From: Kibdelosporangium philippinense
Lineage (GTDB): Bacteria; Actinomycetota; Actinomycetes; Mycobacteriales; Pseudonocardiaceae
Length of the DNA stretch: 64,000 bases
Direction of reading: 5' to 3'
Assembly: GCF_021390435.2 (NCBI RefSeq)
Contig: NZ_JAJVCN010000001.1
Span: forward strand, 992,001 to 1,056,000
The notes beneath the pieces are model-generated. The model saw nothing but the letters and a program-made list of their open reading frames with translations, was not told the DNA's origin and made no database searches. The position numbers were made by a program, and so were the translations under genes. This document shows, piece after piece, positions 9,526 to 16,754 of the stretch. Positions within the stretch are counted from its first letter, which is position 1; each line of letters starts with the position of its first letter.

Positions 9526-9527
9526 GC

Positions 9528-9553
9528 GTGGTGCGCCTTACCGGGCGCACCAC
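9528..9553 (+). terminator. Hairpin terminator after the membrane-protein gene
   Basis: A perfect 10-bp stem, GTGGTGCGCC (9528-9537) and GGCGCACCAC (9544-9553), with a 6-nt loop. It begins two bases after the TAG stop and has no T-tract, as is common in actinomycetes. Confidence 0.7.
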
Positions 9554-9767
9554 CCGTACTCAACGCCGACTACGCGTCACCACTCTCGCCGCCGCCCCCA
9601 CCCAAAACCGCGCAACCGACGTTCACCATTGCGATGCCTCCAAACGATGTTGATCAGACAAACAAGGAGGCCCAGACTAGTAGAAACGCTGTTCACGCTG
9701 GTCTACCGACGCTAGATCAGCAGGAGCCCTGCCTTCGACCTCGGCTCTGTCCACACCGCACTCGCCA

Positions 9768-11318
9768 CTAGTTCGCCAGCTGGTCAGTTACCTGGTAGAC
9801 GGCTTGCTGAAGTCCCGGATCGGTCGGCATCTCGTCGACGAAATCCCACCAGTACCCGCCGCCGACGCTGCGCGGGTAACCCAATGCGGCACTGTAGTAG
9901 TACGCGGCCAGCTCTCGCCGGGCACTGGCAACGTCGAGGGGATCGAAGGCCCAGTACAACCTCGAGGTGCTCGCCAACCAGTAGCCGAGTTCGCCCAGTC
10001 CGACTTTCTTGCCGGGGAACTCGTCCAGCAGCGTTGTCATCACCTGGTCGAAGGCCAGGCCAAGGGGAGCGTCCTCCACCCAGGTCGACAGCAGCACTGT
10101 GTCGATGTCCCGCCGGATCTGCGGGGTCAGATTCGCCCTGGCCCAGTTGAAGGTCGACCACTCCGGGCTGTCGGTGCCGATCTGCCAGTAAAGGGTGAGC
10201 ACCACCATGGCATCCGGTCGTTGCTCGTGTACGTATCGCGCTGCCTGTTCGATCTTGTTGATGATGCGGTCCTCGTGGGGGACCTCCTGCTGCGTGCATG
10301 TGCCCTGGTCGTCGGTCTTGCGATCGAGCCAGCAGCCGTTCACCTCGTTGCCGACCTCCCAGGCGTCTATCTGCGGGAAGGCGTTCACATACGCTCGCAC
10401 CCGGGTCAGATACCCCTCGGTGGTGTACCGGTTCGCGAAGTAGGAGTCCACCGGCTGGCCGAGGATCTTCAACCCGGCGGCCTTGGCCGTTTCGACCGCC
10501 TGCCGATAGACCTCGGGATCAGGTTGCCCGCGGCCCTCCTCGTCGTCCACCGCGGGGTCGAACACGATCCGGACCCAGCCGTACGACCCGCTGACGCGCT
10601 GCGCGAGCGTCGACCACTCGGCAGCCTTGTCGATCTTGTCGATGGTCACGCCGATCTGCGGGTCGGTGCCGCGACTCTTGGCGTACTGGGGTCCGTATTC
10701 GGCCAGTAACGTGTCCGTGGCCAGGTGGATCGAGTCGAGTGCGAGCTGGCCGTACTTGCCGCGGTCGCTGTCGGTGCCCGCTTGCCTGGCCAGGTTGAGG
10801 TTCGATTCGGCTGCCGCGTACGCGGCGGCCCACTCATTTGAGCGGTGGTAGTCCGGCCGAGCGTCCAGCGCCGCGTTCAGCCGCCGCATGGCATCGACCG
10901 CGGCCTGGTAGTTGAACACGACCGTCCGTCCCGCCCGGAAACCAGCGCCGCCGTCGTCGAGGACCACGAACGAGAACCCGCGCCTGGTCGGCCAGTTGAC
11001 CGCGAAGGCGACCGGACGGTCGGGGATGTCGAACTGCCACCGTCCCGGCATGCCCTTCTTGTACAACGGGTGCATCGCGAGATCCTGCATGGTGGCCGGG
11101 TCGAGCAGCGTGTCGCTGTCGTTTTCGCCGTTGCCGTGGATCACCGACTTCGCCTCGTCGGCGGACAGTTCGGTGCCGGAGCCTTGAGCATCGTAGAACT
11201 TCAGCGTGACGGTGTTGTCGATACTCGGAGCCGCGCTGGAGACCACCATGCTCAGGACAAGAACTCCGACACAAAGGCAAGCGCAAACGCGTGCGAGACG
11301 ATTGATCATCTTTGACAT
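9768..11318 (-). CDS. Secreted TIM-barrel glycoside-hydrolase-like protein (paralogue 1)
   Basis: 516 residues starting with a signal or anchor segment (about 7-30). The N-terminal half (35-240) has a beta-rich module with a repeated VVFNYQAA motif and a helical stretch. The C-terminal half looks like a clan-A (beta/alpha)8 hydrolase: DAWEVGNEVNG holds a candidate acid/base Glu325, and VGLGELGYW a candidate nucleophile Glu443. It is clearly homologous to the protein at 59565-61370, including both motifs. The family is not one I can name, and the substrate is probably a surface or exogenous polysaccharide. It is a single gene followed at a distance by an unrelated minus-strand pair. Confidence 0.75.
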   Translation of the reverse strand: MSKMINRLARVCACLCVGVLVLSMVVSSAAPSIDNTVTLKFYDAQGSGTELSADEAKSVIHGNGENDSDTLLDPATMQDLAMHPLYKKGMPGRWQFDIPDRPVAFAVNWPTRRGFSFVVLDDGGAGFRAGRTVVFNYQAAVDAMRRLNAALDARPDYHRSNEWAAAYAAAESNLNLARQAGTDSDRGKYGQLALDSIHLATDTLLAEYGPQYAKSRGTDPQIGVTIDKIDKAAEWSTLAQRVSGSYGWVRIVFDPAVDDEEGRGQPDPEVYRQAVETAKAAGLKILGQPVDSYFANRYTTEGYLTRVRAYVNAFPQIDAWEVGNEVNGCWLDRKTDDQGTCTQQEVPHEDRIINKIEQAARYVHEQRPDAMVVLTLYWQIGTDSPEWSTFNWARANLTPQIRRDIDTVLLSTWVEDAPLGLAFDQVMTTLLDEFPGKKVGLGELGYWLASTSRLYWAFDPLDVASARRELAAYYYSAALGYPRSVGGGYWWDFVDEMPTDPGLQQAVYQVTDQLAN

Positions 11319-11459
11319 GACCGATCACGCGTCGCCAGTCGAATCACGTCAGCAGCCTGGCATTCCCGGATGCGATGGGTGAAGGGCTGTTGGTGGCGCG
11401 GAATACCCGCTGTCGTGATTACGCCAATGCTGTGGTGATCACTGGCCCCACGGCCACCT

Positions 11460-11654
11460 TCATGAGACTCCTGGATGTGTGCAGCGCTTGTGCCTGGCGA
11501 GCCGGGCGGTTACTTCCGCGGCGGTCGCGCCGAACACGTAGGTGCCACATCCGCCGATCGGGCAAGGCAGGGTGAGCCGAGACCCCAGGGGGAGAAGAAC
11601 CTGTTGCGGCGCTTCGGATCGGAATCGGAACGGCCGGGACTCGAAGGCCGTCAT
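11460..11654 (-). CDS. Small zinc-finger-like protein
   Basis: 64 residues with PCPIGGCG followed by HKRCTH, a C-x4-C ... H-x2-C arrangement that could bind zinc. High GC at third codon positions supports coding. Its ATG (11654-11652) overlaps the TGA of the upstream small membrane protein in an ATGA, so the two are translationally coupled. Similar short C/H proteins occur beside XRE-DUF397 pairs and in actinomycete mobile regions. The function is unknown. Confidence 0.6.
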   Translation of the reverse strand: MTAFESRPFRFRSEAPQQVLLPLGSRLTLPCPIGGCGTYVFGATAAEVTARLARHKRCTHPGVS

Positions 11655-11845
11655 CGCGCCCCCGGCGTCGAGCGTCTGTCGCGGGCATGCAGTTTGCGAG
11701 TCTTCGGTTGTGACTGAGGGTGATTACGGTGCCATCGGTAAACCGATCGACCTGCCCAGAACACCAACCCGGCGACCCACAGGGCGAGCATCAGCGTCAA
11801 GTACCAGTCAGCGGCGAGGACTTCTGCTAGCTCGGCTATTGTCAC
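11651..11845 (-). CDS. Small single-helix membrane protein
   Basis: 64 residues with one strong hydrophobic helix (about 12-35, YLTLMLALWVAGLVFWAG) and a basic cytoplasmic tail. GTG 11845 is chosen because coding potential starts there; AAGGA directly precedes it with unusually short spacing, so a slightly different start is possible. It is coupled by ATGA overlap to the zinc-finger gene and is divergent from the XRE regulator at 11973. Confidence 0.55.
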   Translation of the reverse strand: MTIAELAEVLAADWYLTLMLALWVAGLVFWAGRSVYRWHRNHPQSQPKTRKLHARDRRSTPGAR

Positions 11846-11972
11846 TCCTTCGTCCGTCTTCGCCCCACTCAGGTGTGGCGATGCGCGGCCAGCTCTCACC
11901 CCCGACGTTTCCGGAAACTGTGCCACGATTCCGGAAACATTCATACTCTGTGTCACCCAAATGGAGGCACTC

Positions 11973-12815
11973 ATGCCGCGGAAAAGTCCGGGAGCCAAAG
12001 CCAAGGGTCTCGGCACGGAGTTGCGGATCCTGCGTGAGCGAGCCAAGAAGAAGCAGGCCGACGCCGCTCGTGCGCTCGGTGTGTCGGTGCAGGTCATCTC
12101 CCGGCTGGAAACCGGCAACCGCAACATTTCCGAGGAGGAGGTGCTGGTCCTGCTCACCGTGTACGAGGTCGCCATCACCAGCCCCAAGTGGGAGCAGCTG
12201 GTGACGATGGCCCGTACTTTGGACGACCCTGGCTGGTGGGAGCACGAAATGCCAGGCTTGACCCAGGAATCGACGACCCTCGCCGACTACGAGGAGCGTG
12301 CCCACCGGATCACCAGTTGGGCGCCACTGCTCATCCCTGGCCTGCTGCAGACCATGGCCTACTCGCGGGCGTACATGCTTGACGACGGGATCGCCCCGTC
12401 CGACGTCGAGAGCCGGCTGACCGCGCGGCTTCGTCGGCAGCATCGGCTGACGCGTCCGGACGTGAAGTACGTGGCGATCATCGGCGAACCCGCACTGTCC
12501 GGCCTTGACTGTGCCCTTGCCGTCGAGCAGTACGCCGCATTGCTCGACGCATGCGCCCGGCCGAACATCTCGATCAGGGTCGTGCCGATAGACCGGTTGA
12601 AGCACGCCGGTCGGCTCGGCGGGTTCCTCGCGCTCGAGCTGGCGAACGAGGAGCCGGTGGTGCACGTCGAGCTGGCCCGCTCCGGTGTTTTCCTGGACGA
12701 GCCGTCCCTGACCGGGCCGTACTTCGCCACCCTTGCCGGGGTATCGGAAGTTGCGCTGAGTGAGACAGAATCGAGTCAGTGGATCTCCCACAGAAAGGGC
12801 GGGATGGAGAGCTGA
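11973..12815 (+). CDS. XRE-family regulator with DUF5753 domain
   Basis: 280 residues. An N-terminal helix-turn-helix (about 12-70, ...KKKQADAARALGVSVQVISRLE) is followed by a DUF5753 domain with the usual markers WWEHE, LIPGLLQT and YAR-like SRAYM. Such proteins regulate adjacent DUF397 genes and development or antibiotic clusters in Streptomyces (BldB/WhiJ-type systems). ATG 11973 is preferred because GGAGG (11963-11967) lies 5 nt before it and inside the longer alternative starting at 11961. The DUF397 partner follows after 2 bp. Confidence 0.9.
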   Translation: MPRKSPGAKAKGLGTELRILRERAKKKQADAARALGVSVQVISRLETGNRNISEEEVLVLLTVYEVAITSPKWEQLVTMARTLDDPGWWEHEMPGLTQESTTLADYEERAHRITSWAPLLIPGLLQTMAYSRAYMLDDGIAPSDVESRLTARLRRQHRLTRPDVKYVAIIGEPALSGLDCALAVEQYAALLDACARPNISIRVVPIDRLKHAGRLGGFLALELANEEPVVHVELARSGVFLDEPSLTGPYFATLAGVSEVALSETESSQWISHRKGGMES

Positions 12816-12817
12816 CT

Positions 12818-13000
12818 ATGGATTTATCTGCGGCAACGTGGCGCAAGTCGTCGCGAAGCGGCTCGCAGTCCGACTGCGTGGAAGTTGCGATGACGGAGAA
12901 TCTCGAGGCGATCCGGGACAGCAAGAACCCCGAGTGCGTGCTTACCGTGGACGTACGCATGTTCGTCAGACTGGTGCGCGCCGGCCGGTTTGACCGCTGA
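12818..13000 (+). CDS. DUF397 protein (partner of the XRE regulator)
   Basis: 60 residues with the typical DUF397 start (SAATWRKSSRSGSQSDCVEVA), RDSKNP in the middle and a C-terminal basic segment (FVRLVRAGRFDR). It lies 2 bp after the regulator stop with GGAGAG upstream. These small proteins are thought to antagonise the neighbouring regulator. A strong terminator follows within 11 bp, closing the two-gene operon. Confidence 0.9.
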   Translation: MDLSAATWRKSSRSGSQSDCVEVAMTENLEAIRDSKNPECVLTVDVRMFVRLVRAGRFDR

Positions 13001-13010
13001 CGTGCACCAG

Positions 13011-13045
13011 AACGGCCCCCGGTAGCCATAACACCGGGGGCCGTT
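13011..13045 (+). terminator. Strong hairpin terminator after XRE-DUF397
   Basis: A perfect 13-bp stem, AACGGCCCCCGGT (13011-13023) and ACCGGGGGCCGTT (13033-13045), with a 9-nt loop. No T-run follows. Confidence 0.85.
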
Positions 13046-13468
13046 CCGCTGCGCTCGATCACGTCAGCGCAGTGCTCGGGCATTGGTCCATCGCCAAGTC
13101 CCGTGAGTTCGTCCGCCGCTTTGCGAACTGCCGAATTACTTGATTGCTTGAAAGTATGCGGCCATCGGTGCCGTCCGGCAGTGAACTCGGATGGCGCGGA
13201 GTGGTCATTGCGGCTATTTGCCAGAGTTCTGTTCTTCTTTACGAGCAAAAGGTCGCTTTGCTGCTCGGCCGGCGTGGCGATAACCCATCGCTGACCTTCG
13301 GGGCCGTGTTGGTGGCCCCTTTCTCTGGCTGGAGTCCTGGGGCAGTATTTGTTGCGGAAGGTGTACGACGACCCCGAACGAGGTTTTGTCGTCGAGTATT
13401 TTCCGTATCCGCAGTCCTGATTCTTTGCGTATCGGGCCTGTTTCGACCGTTACGAAAAGGAGAATCGC
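13046..13468. other. Gene-free stretch before the duplicated secreted proteins
   Basis: About 420 bp with reduced GC and no credible gene. The last 140 bp resemble the region before the second paralogue (around 14190-14329), including GCGTATCGGGCCTGTT against GCGCATGGGGCCTGTT, so the promoter was duplicated with the gene. Confidence 0.5.
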
Positions 13469-14011
13469 GTGAAACGCATTCTTTCGGCTCTTGCCGCGGC
13501 GGCCAGTATTGCTGGGTTGGCGCTGGGAGCCGCGGGCACCGCGCAAGCGGCGCCCCCGCCACCGAAGCCTCTCATCATCACCGAGGTCGCCACCGGCACC
13601 TTCAACACTCCCCTCCGGGACTTCATCGAGATCGTGCCCAGCGGCGGACCGGTGAGTTTCACCTATGATGTGGCCGTCCTGGCGACTTTCGCAGGCCAGA
13701 CGCATCCGCTTGGTGTGATCCCGGCGGGCACCATCCTGACCCCCGGCATGGTGTACACCGTTGCCAACATCGGCTCCGGTGTGGCGTGCGCCCAGCAGTT
13801 CTTCAATGTCAACCTCCCCGCGAACATTCCCATCGAAGTAAGGCTGGTCCCGGCACCGCTGCCGCTGGCCCCGGTGGACGCCGGCTTCATTCTCCAGACT
13901 TTCCCGCTGAGTGTGGGCGAGTCGTACCACCGGACGTGGGTGACCCCCAGCACCTTCGCTCCGGGGCCGGAGACTCCCTGCGTGCCCCCGGTGGTCGGGC
14001 CCGAGCTGTAA
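13469..14011 (+). CDS. Small secreted beta-rich protein, copy A
   Basis: 180 residues with a clean Sec signal peptide (1-28, cleaved after GTAQA). The mature part is beta-rich: PLIITEVATGTFNTPLRDFI is reminiscent of a lamin-tail-like domain (ITEV...DFIEI), but this is tentative. GTG 13469 follows AAAAGGAG. The copy at 14330 has a nearly identical signal peptide and about two-thirds identity in the mature part, so this is a tandem duplication. Two cysteines are conserved (ACAQQFF and TPCVPP). Confidence 0.75.
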   Translation: MKRILSALAAAASIAGLALGAAGTAQAAPPPPKPLIITEVATGTFNTPLRDFIEIVPSGGPVSFTYDVAVLATFAGQTHPLGVIPAGTILTPGMVYTVANIGSGVACAQQFFNVNLPANIPIEVRLVPAPLPLAPVDAGFILQTFPLSVGESYHRTWVTPSTFAPGPETPCVPPVVGPEL

Positions 14012-14097
14012 TCCGCTGACGCAAGGTTGATCACTTAACCCGATGCCTTCCTCAGTCCTGTCGCGCTCAACCTTTCTCTAGATGAATGAATGAACAG

Positions 14098-14131
14098 CGA
14101 AGCTCGGGTCGCGTTGGTGGCCCGAGCTTCG
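14098..14131. terminator. Hairpin between the duplicated genes
   Basis: CGAAGCTCGGGTCGC (14098-14112), loop GTTG, GTGGCCCGAGCTTCG (14117-14131): a 15-bp stem allowing two G-U pairs. It shares the core GAGCTCGGG-type stem with hairpins at 16002 and 16102. The rest of 14012-14329 is untranslated and holds the promoter of copy B. Confidence 0.65.
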
Positions 14132-14329
14132 TCGTTTTCCGGAATGCCCGCGCGCACGCTGCGCTTGGTCAGGATCAGTTTCTTTCCTGATGGCGCACCG
14201 GGGCGGGGTCTTTGCGGGAAAATCGACGACAAAGAACGTTCGTTCACGTTCACCGAGAACCTTTTCCATGCGCAGTCCGGATTGTTTGCGCATGGGGCCT
14301 GTTGTGACCGTTATGAAAAGGAGAATCGC

Positions 14330-14866
14330 GTGAAACGCATTCTTTCGGCTCTTGCCGCGGCGGCCAGTATTGCTGGGTTGGCGCTGGGAGCCGCGGGCAC
14401 CGCGCAAGCGGCGCCCCCGCCACCGAGGCCTCTCATCGTCAGCGAGATCGCCACCGGCACCGTCAACACTCCGCTGCGGGACTTCATCGAGATCGTGCCA
14501 ACCGGCGGACCGGTGATGTTCCCCTTCGACGTGGCCGTCCTGGCGACCTTCGCGGGCCAGACGCATTCGCTTGGCGTGATCCCCGCGTACGTCACCATCG
14601 CTCCGGGCATGGCGTACACCATGGCCCACATCGGCTCCGGTCTGGCGTGCGCCCAGCAGTTCTTCAATGTCAACCTCCCCGCGAACATTCCCATCGAAGT
14701 GCGGCTGGTTCAGGCGACGTACCCACCCAACGTGATGGACAGCGCGTTCATTTCTCAGACTTTCCCCCTGTTTTTGGGGCAGTCGTACCACCGGACGTGG
14801 GTGACCCCCAGTACCTTCACCCGGGCCCCGGAGACTCCGTGTGTGCCCCCAGCGTTCACGCCGTAA
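14330..14866 (+). CDS. Small secreted beta-rich protein, copy B
   Basis: 178 residues, tandem paralogue of the protein at 13469. The ribosome site and signal peptide (first about 28 residues) are almost identical at the DNA level, while the mature part has diverged, notably around QATYPPNVMDSAF. GTG 14330 follows AAAAGGAG. An in-frame extension upstream to 14090 crosses the hairpin and is rejected. The function is unknown; it is presumably an exported beta-sandwich protein. Confidence 0.75.
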   Translation: MKRILSALAAAASIAGLALGAAGTAQAAPPPPRPLIVSEIATGTVNTPLRDFIEIVPTGGPVMFPFDVAVLATFAGQTHSLGVIPAYVTIAPGMAYTMAHIGSGLACAQQFFNVNLPANIPIEVRLVQATYPPNVMDSAFISQTFPLFLGQSYHRTWVTPSTFTRAPETPCVPPAFTP

Positions 14867-15047
14867 TCCGCTCTGACGCGGGGTTGATCACATAGCCGAT
14901 ATCTTCGGTACCGGCTTCACGTTCATACGGCTTGGATTGATCATGCTGCGAGGTCGGCGGTTGACCAGGTTGATGGTTGGTGACCCGGCGTGTCGGTTTT
15001 CCGGCATCGCCGGGTCGCTTGGTTTCGGGCTACATATCAACGTCCTG

Positions 15048-15473
15048 TCACCGGCAAACCTGCAGACTGCCGTTGTCTTTCAGGTTGCTGTCCTTCACCC
15101 AACCGGTCACTCCTGTCCGCACATTGCGCAAGTAAGTCCAGTTGCCACGCTGGCCAGGTTTAAAACAATGGTAGTCGACCGGGTCGCTGGTTCGAAGCAC
15201 GCCAAAGATCGGGCAGGCGGTGCTCGGCCCGCTGCGTATGTTGGACAAAGTCTTGGCCCGTGGGCGCCACCCAGTGGCATCCCTGTCGTTGTACTGGTCG
15301 CCGCAGCGCACGGCGATGTCGACGTCACCTTGCTCGGCGCTTACGGGCGTGACACCCGTCGCCATCAGCACCTCAAAGGATGCTTGCGACTGTGCGGCGT
15401 TCGCGGTAGCGGCAACGCCTGACCCGAGAATCACGGTGATTGCCGCTGTGATGGCGACTGACATACACCTCAT
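15048..15473 (-). CDS. Secreted SH3-like domain protein
   Basis: 141 residues. A signal peptide (1-27) ends at ATANAAQ. The C-terminal half contains a bacterial SH3-type pattern: NIRSGPSTACPIFGVL, then NWTYLRNVRTGVTGWVKDSNL, with cysteines that could pair. Such domains bind cell-wall or exported partners. ATG 15473 is preferred over an upstream ATG because GAGGGAG lies 6 nt before it. It is a single gene pointing away from the duplicated pair. Confidence 0.7.
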   Translation of the reverse strand: MRCMSVAITAAITVILGSGVAATANAAQSQASFEVLMATGVTPVSAEQGDVDIAVRCGDQYNDRDATGWRPRAKTLSNIRSGPSTACPIFGVLRTSDPVDYHCFKPGQRGNWTYLRNVRTGVTGWVKDSNLKDNGSLQVCR

Positions 15474-15540
15474 AACATTCTCCCTCTTGGACAGTAATGA
15501 CAAATTCGGGTTCACGATGTCAAATTTCGAGGGTCACCAA

Positions 15541-15846
15541 TTACGTCTGATCGATATCCACAGTGGGGCCCTCGCCAACGACGGCGAAGATTCGGCGCCG
15601 ACGCGCCAGTCGCTCGGCTGTGACCATCAACTCGTCCAGATCGAAGGTCATCGGGGGCTCGTCGACGACGGCTGATCGCAGGCTGTCCCGCAGTTCCTGC
15701 TCACTCAAAATGGGTTCGCGCCACCTCATGGCCAAGCCATTCAGCTCTACGGCCCTGCTGGGCCGACATGTATTTGCCGTGAAGATTCGGGCCAACTCGT
15801 GATAAGTAGACCCGTAGGTCGACTCAGTCAAGGTAAAACGCGACAT
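15541..15846 (-). pseudogene. Truncated small protein, probably the cytoplasmic part of a lost membrane protein
   Basis: A 101-codon frame. The segment EQELRDSLRSAVVDEPPMTFDLDELMV followed by RRRRIFAVV resembles the cytoplasmic lead-in of actinomycete single-helix membrane proteins, where a helix and extracellular part would follow the arginine run. Here the frame ends 12 residues after that point. I read it as a decayed or truncated gene; it may still be a real short protein. Confidence 0.4.
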
Positions 15847-16001
15847 TGGCCGTTACCCGCCATGGCCGGCACGGGGAATAGTCAATAGGCGGCTGAAGAA
15901 CATTTCTCCAAGTAAGGGCACCGTGTTCGGCACCGAGCAGCCCTGATGTAGTAGCCCCGCGGACCTGGCAGTACGTCGAAGCAGCTACCCCACGAAACGG
16001 C

Positions 16002-16033
16002 GAAGCTCGGGTCACGTCGGTGACCCGAGCTTC
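16002..16033. terminator. Perfect 14-bp hairpin
   Basis: GAAGCTCGGGTCAC (16002-16015), loop GTCG, GTGACCCGAGCTTC (16020-16033). It is the same core as the hairpin at 14098. It lies between decayed minus-strand genes and may serve as a bidirectional terminator. Confidence 0.65.
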
Positions 16034-16101
16034 TACGTCGTCCGGACGGGACGGCCGTACTGGGTTCGCCATCTGCTCGGAGCAAGGTCGCACAACGCGG
16101 T

Positions 16102-16132
16102 GGAGCTCGGGCCGAGGGGCGGCCCGAGCTCC
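16102..16132. terminator. Perfect 13-bp hairpin
   Basis: GGAGCTCGGGCCG (16102-16114), 5-nt loop, CGGCCCGAGCTCC (16120-16132). It is the third member of the same hairpin type, only 70 bp from the previous one and downstream of the decayed ORF that follows the XRE gene on the minus strand. Confidence 0.6.
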
Positions 16133-16135
16133 GAT

Positions 16136-16354
16136 GCGGTTGGAGGTGTCGCTGATGCACTCGGCGACATGTGCGAGGTGCCTCGATCGCATGCTCCAGC
16201 CCGTTGCGCAACGCTGTGTCAAACCATTCCAGCAGGATCGTTCTTCACGAAAGTGGCCATTGATATCGCTTCGGTCGTACTGATCTGCCGTCATCTCGCC
16301 GGTCTTCAGCAACATCGCCTGAATTTCGTTCAGGCTTGTGTCGTGGCTCGACAT
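16136..16354 (-). pseudogene. Decayed reading frame downstream of an XRE gene
   Basis: From ATG 16354 the frame reads MSSHDTSLNEIQAMLLKTGE and then seems to lose coherence. Stretches that look coding lie in different frames (TALRNGLEHAIEA against SRHLAHVAECISD), which suggests small indels. The start overlaps the end of the XRE frame, so both may once have been one protein. The interpretation is weak. Confidence 0.3.
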
Positions 16355-16646
16355 GCCATGGCGGCCGTTGGAGCACCGCGGCCATCAACCGGTACTTCCT
16401 GGCGACGGTCGCGGCTTGCCGCAGGCTGGCCAGCGGTATTTGGAGCACGCGGCTCAGCCAGTACAGCCAATGACCCGTTGGGATACGTTTTCCGCGTTCC
16501 CACCTGGATATGTCGGAACGTGTAACCGTATCTCGGCCGGAGGCCTCGATCAACGCGTCGGCGAGCTCGCGCTGGCTGAGCTTGTGCCTGTGCCGAGCCG
16601 ACCTGAGCAGCTCAGAAATTGACTCAGGTGGCTCTCGATCATGCAC
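16245..16646 (-). CDS. Short XRE-type helix-turn-helix protein
   Basis: The first 85 residues form a convincing XRE domain: ELLRSARHRHKLSQRELADAL, then RSDISRWERGKRIPTGHWLYWLS. The last 45 residues are rich in R, E and P, have poor coding statistics and overlap another frame, so the natural C-terminus was probably lost by frameshift. Family members bind operator DNA. No DUF397 partner is present, and it points toward the hairpins at 16.0-16.1 kb. Confidence 0.6.
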   Translation of the reverse strand: MHDREPPESISELLRSARHRHKLSQRELADALIEASGRDTVTRSDISRWERGKRIPTGHWLYWLSRVLQIPLASLRQAATVARKYRLMAAVLQRPPWHVEPRHKPERNSGDVAEDRRDDGRSVRPKRYQWPLS

Positions 16647-16678
16647 GTTCAGTGTCCTGTCCCGATTGATTGTCCGGC

Positions 16679-16734
16679 TAGGGCGTGTTTCGAATTTCCC
16701 GGCTATCGCGATCGGGCGTTTGAAACACGCCCTA
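16679..16734. mobile_element. MITE-like 56-bp element with TA ends
   Basis: TAGGGCGTGTTTC (16679-16691) and its exact reverse complement GAAACACGCCCTA (16722-16734) flank a 30-bp centre. The outer TA could be a 2-bp target duplication, and GGGCGTGTTT-type ends resemble those of IS5/IS630-type elements. There is no coding content. It could equally be a terminator for the minus-strand XRE gene or for neighbouring transcripts. Confidence 0.4.
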
Positions 16735-16754
16735 AAGCTCGTTTCATGCCTGGT

